DNA of 64,000 nt from contig NZ_CANLKW010000002.1 in NCBI RefSeq assembly GCF_947491795.1, positions 934,139-998,138 of the forward strand. The letters run 5' to 3'. The stretch comes from an uncultured Roseobacter sp. GTDB lineage: Bacteria; Pseudomonadota; Alphaproteobacteria; Rhodobacterales; Rhodobacteraceae. The position numbers were made by a program, and so were the translations under genes. The first letter of the stretch is position 1; the number at the start of each line of letters is the position of its first letter. This document shows positions 62,259-64,000 of this stretch, one piece after another. Under the pieces are notes generated by a model that did no database searches, had not been told where the DNA came from, and saw only the letters and a program-made list of their open reading frames with translations.

Positions 62259-64000
62259 TCAGGCGCTCTTTTGTGTTTCGATGGCTTGGGAAACCGCTTC
62301 GGTTATGCGGTCGTGAAACCGGATAGCCGAACCCTCAAGCACGCTGCGCGCTTCACCAATCTGCACGGCGGCCTCTTCGGGCTCCTTCGCATGGAGATAG
62401 GCATCCGCCAGGAGCGTGTGAGAAAACGCAATGATCTGACCAGACCCGGTTGCCACGTATCTTTCCAGCCCTGCGCGCAGGGTTGCGATGCCTTTGTCTG
62501 AGGCGCCGCAGCGCGCTTCGGCCCATCCAAGAACAACGCTCGTCCAGGCCTCCCAGTACAGAAACTCAATCTTCTCACTGATCTTATGTGCCATTCGGGC
62601 GAAAACACGTGACTGCACCGGGTTGTCCAGAACGCAATAGATCGTTGCAATAATGCTCAGCGCATAGCAGCGCGTGAACTCACTGGTCTGCGCTTCTGCT
62701 TTTGCCACGGCCTCTTCGAGTTCGTCGGCAATTTTTGCACTGTCTCCATGCTTCAGCGCGCCAGCCCAGCACCGCATCACGATGTCTATGGTTTCCGGGT
62801 CTGCCGAATAGTATCGGTTTATTTCGCCAAGGTCGGATTTGGACCGCCAGAGCAGCGCCTTGTCAAAATGAATAATGGCGCGGTCAAATTCCCCGAGCAA
62901 AAGCGATGCCATCCCGCTGCTGTGCTCGCTCAGGGTCAGCCACGCCGGATCTGCATCGGAACCCACGAGTTCTTCGGTGCGCTTGCAATATTCCCAAGCC
63001 ACGTCAGGTCGCCCGGCAATCAGATATTCGCCGACCAGATGATGCAGATTGGAGAAAGCGAGGGCAGTTTCCCCGGACTTTTCGTTCAGCGCGATCAGCT
63101 TTTCCAGGTTCGTCGCAATATCCGGTGATCCCCACCCGCGCATTTCAAGAGCAACAGCGAGGTTCTGACGAAGTTCGATCTCTGTCCGGTCTGAGTTTTC
63201 GTCACCGGCGACATGATCATTGGCATCCAGTGCAGCGGTCAGGTGTGCGATAGCTTCCCGGCTCGCATAGTTGCTTATGCACAGCGTGCCGGCTTCCTGC
63301 CATTTGTCACGCGCCGCGGTGAACTGTCCGGCTTTCTGGTAGTGCATTGCCAGAATTTCGGGGTGCCGGCCACAAAGCCGGGGAAACCCCCGAACAAGGG
63401 TTTCAGCAATCCGCTGATGAAGCTGTCTCGCACGTTGTGGAAGGATGGCATCATAGGCTACCTCGCTGATCAGCGCATGCCGGAATGAAAATGTATTTTC
63501 CGCCCATTGGTTCTGCTGAACCAGTATCTGTGCCTGGACGAGGCTGTCCAACTCTGTTTGAATTTCGGGTTCAGGCCGGTCCGAAACAGCGGCCACGAGC
63601 CGGGTGGTGAAATTGCGCCCCAGCGCGGCGCAGATGGAAATGGTGTCGGGCGTAACGTCAAGATGGTCCAGCCGCACCCGCAGGAGATCTTTGAGGTTTG
63701 AGGGAAATAGGGCCTCGTGTTCTGCATCGCCGATATTCCAGTCATCGCTGGCGGCACTCGACAGCATGCTGGCCATCTCTTCAATAAACAGGGGGATACC
63801 TTCAGACCGGCGCACAATGATTTTTGACAAGCCATTCAGCGCAATCTCACTGGTGTTGAGGGTTGAAAGGAGTGCTTTGGACTCGCGTGGGCCGAGACCC
63901 GGCAGCGAAAGCGTCGTGACCTTTGCTCGCATGGACCAGCGCGGGACATATTCGGGCCGGTACGTGCCCAGAAGCATGACCTTTCTTTCCCCCAGCCGGT
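62259..64000 (-). CDS. C-terminal part of an AAA-ATPase/TPR regulatory protein (adenylate-cyclase-like), truncated by window edge
   Basis: The frame is open past the right edge, so the N-terminus is missing. Visible: RKVMLLGTYRPEY, LPGLGPRESKALLSTL, EGIPLFIEEMASML and FSFRHALISEVAYDAI, the winged-helix end of a STAND/AAA_16 ATPase as found after class III adenylate/guanylate cyclase domains. About 350 residues of TPR-like helices follow (CISNYASREAIAHLTAAL, ALEMRGWGSPDIATNLEKL). Likely a multidomain signalling protein; the catalytic domain cannot be seen. Confidence 0.8.
   Translation of the reverse strand, partial: RLGERKVMLLGTYRPEYVPRWSMRAKVTTLSLPGLGPRESKALLSTLNTSEIALNGLSKIIVRRSEGIPLFIEEMASMLSSAASDDWNIGDAEHEALFPSNLKDLLRVRLDHLDVTPDTISICAALGRNFTTRLVAAVSDRPEPEIQTELDSLVQAQILVQQNQWAENTFSFRHALISEVAYDAILPQRARQLHQRIAETLVRGFPRLCGRHPEILAMHYQKAGQFTAARDKWQEAGTLCISNYASREAIAHLTAALDANDHVAGDENSDRTEIELRQNLAVALEMRGWGSPDIATNLEKLIALNEKSGETALAFSNLHHLVGEYLIAGRPDVAWEYCKRTEELVGSDADPAWLTLSEHSSGMASLLLGEFDRAIIHFDKALLWRSKSDLGEINRYYSADPETIDIVMRCWAGALKHGDSAKIADELEEAVAKAEAQTSEFTRCYALSIIATIYCVLDNPVQSRVFARMAHKISEKIEFLYWEAWTSVVLGWAEARCGASDKGIATLRAGLERYVATGSGQIIAFSHTLLADAYLHAKEPEEAAVQIGEARSVLEGSAIRFHDRITEAVSQAIETQKSA

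Overview
The window looks like a chromosomal segment of an alphaproteobacterium of the order Rhodobacterales (roseobacter group). The evidence is the AapJQMP-type general amino-acid transporter next to an ATP12-type chaperone gene, the rpmH-rnpA-yidD cluster close to ttcA, yidC, a MOSC protein, engB and argB, and many ABC uptake systems with solute-binding proteins. Housekeeping genes are tightly packed, with repeated ATGA or GTGA stop/start overlaps. No computation or database search was run; family names come from motifs and remembered family patterns.

Layout. (a) 1-5.1 kb: end of a Do-type periplasmic protease, then rarA, a fluoride channel, an RluC-type pseudouridine synthase, a HAD phosphatase and an ATP12 chaperone. 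(b) 5.1-9.7 kb: aap operon with a structured leader and a hairpin between the binding-protein and permease genes. (c) 9.7-20 kb, mostly minus strand: SixA-like phosphatase, ferredoxin-like protein, sterol-desaturase-type enzyme, argB, engB, MOSC, yidC, an EAL protein with a degenerate GGDEF domain, ttcA, a DUF3833 lipoprotein and yidD-rnpA-rpmH. (d) 20-23.8 kb: TVP38-type membrane protein, flavin disulfide reductase and sensor kinase.

(e) 23.9-28.2 kb is an accessory region at a tRNA-Arg(ACG) gene. A 17-bp piece of the tRNA 3' end recurs 1,272 bp downstream and brackets a mini-element. The element carries one uncharacterised gene flanked by six copies of TCCCGCAACA. Beyond it lie the remains of a ThiF (E1-like) plus DUF6527 module, broken by stops and frameshifts, joined to a decayed IS1595-family transposase; an intact Tat-exported multicopper oxidase follows.

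(f) 28.5-38.6 kb is a ten-gene minus-strand operon: sugar-type ABC importer, HisD-like dehydrogenase, LacI regulator, SnoaL-like protein, bicupin, alpha/beta hydrolase and RraA-type aldolase. It reads as an unassigned catabolic pathway. (g) 39-40.7 kb: small phosphatase-like protein, DUF1272 protein and a GlxA-type regulator. (h) 41.3-52.3 kb: a plus-strand set with a peptide ABC importer, cytoplasmic gamma-glutamyltransferase, DUF1028 protein, GntR regulator, M20 amidohydrolase and acetamidase/formamidase, consistent with import and stepwise dismantling of gamma-glutamyl or other amide compounds.

(i) 52.9-64 kb: a chemoreceptor with a CheR-docking-like tail, an inositol-monophosphatase-family gene, and a convergent ABC importer annotated by homology as Fe(3+)-type. 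That importer is preceded by three tandem 11-bp Pho-box-like units, and its binding protein carries an HD...E pattern reminiscent of AfuA. It is therefore more likely a phosphate-starvation-induced importer of phosphorylated organic compounds than an iron importer. A lipoprotein of unknown function and the C-terminal part of a large ATPase/TPR protein complete the window.
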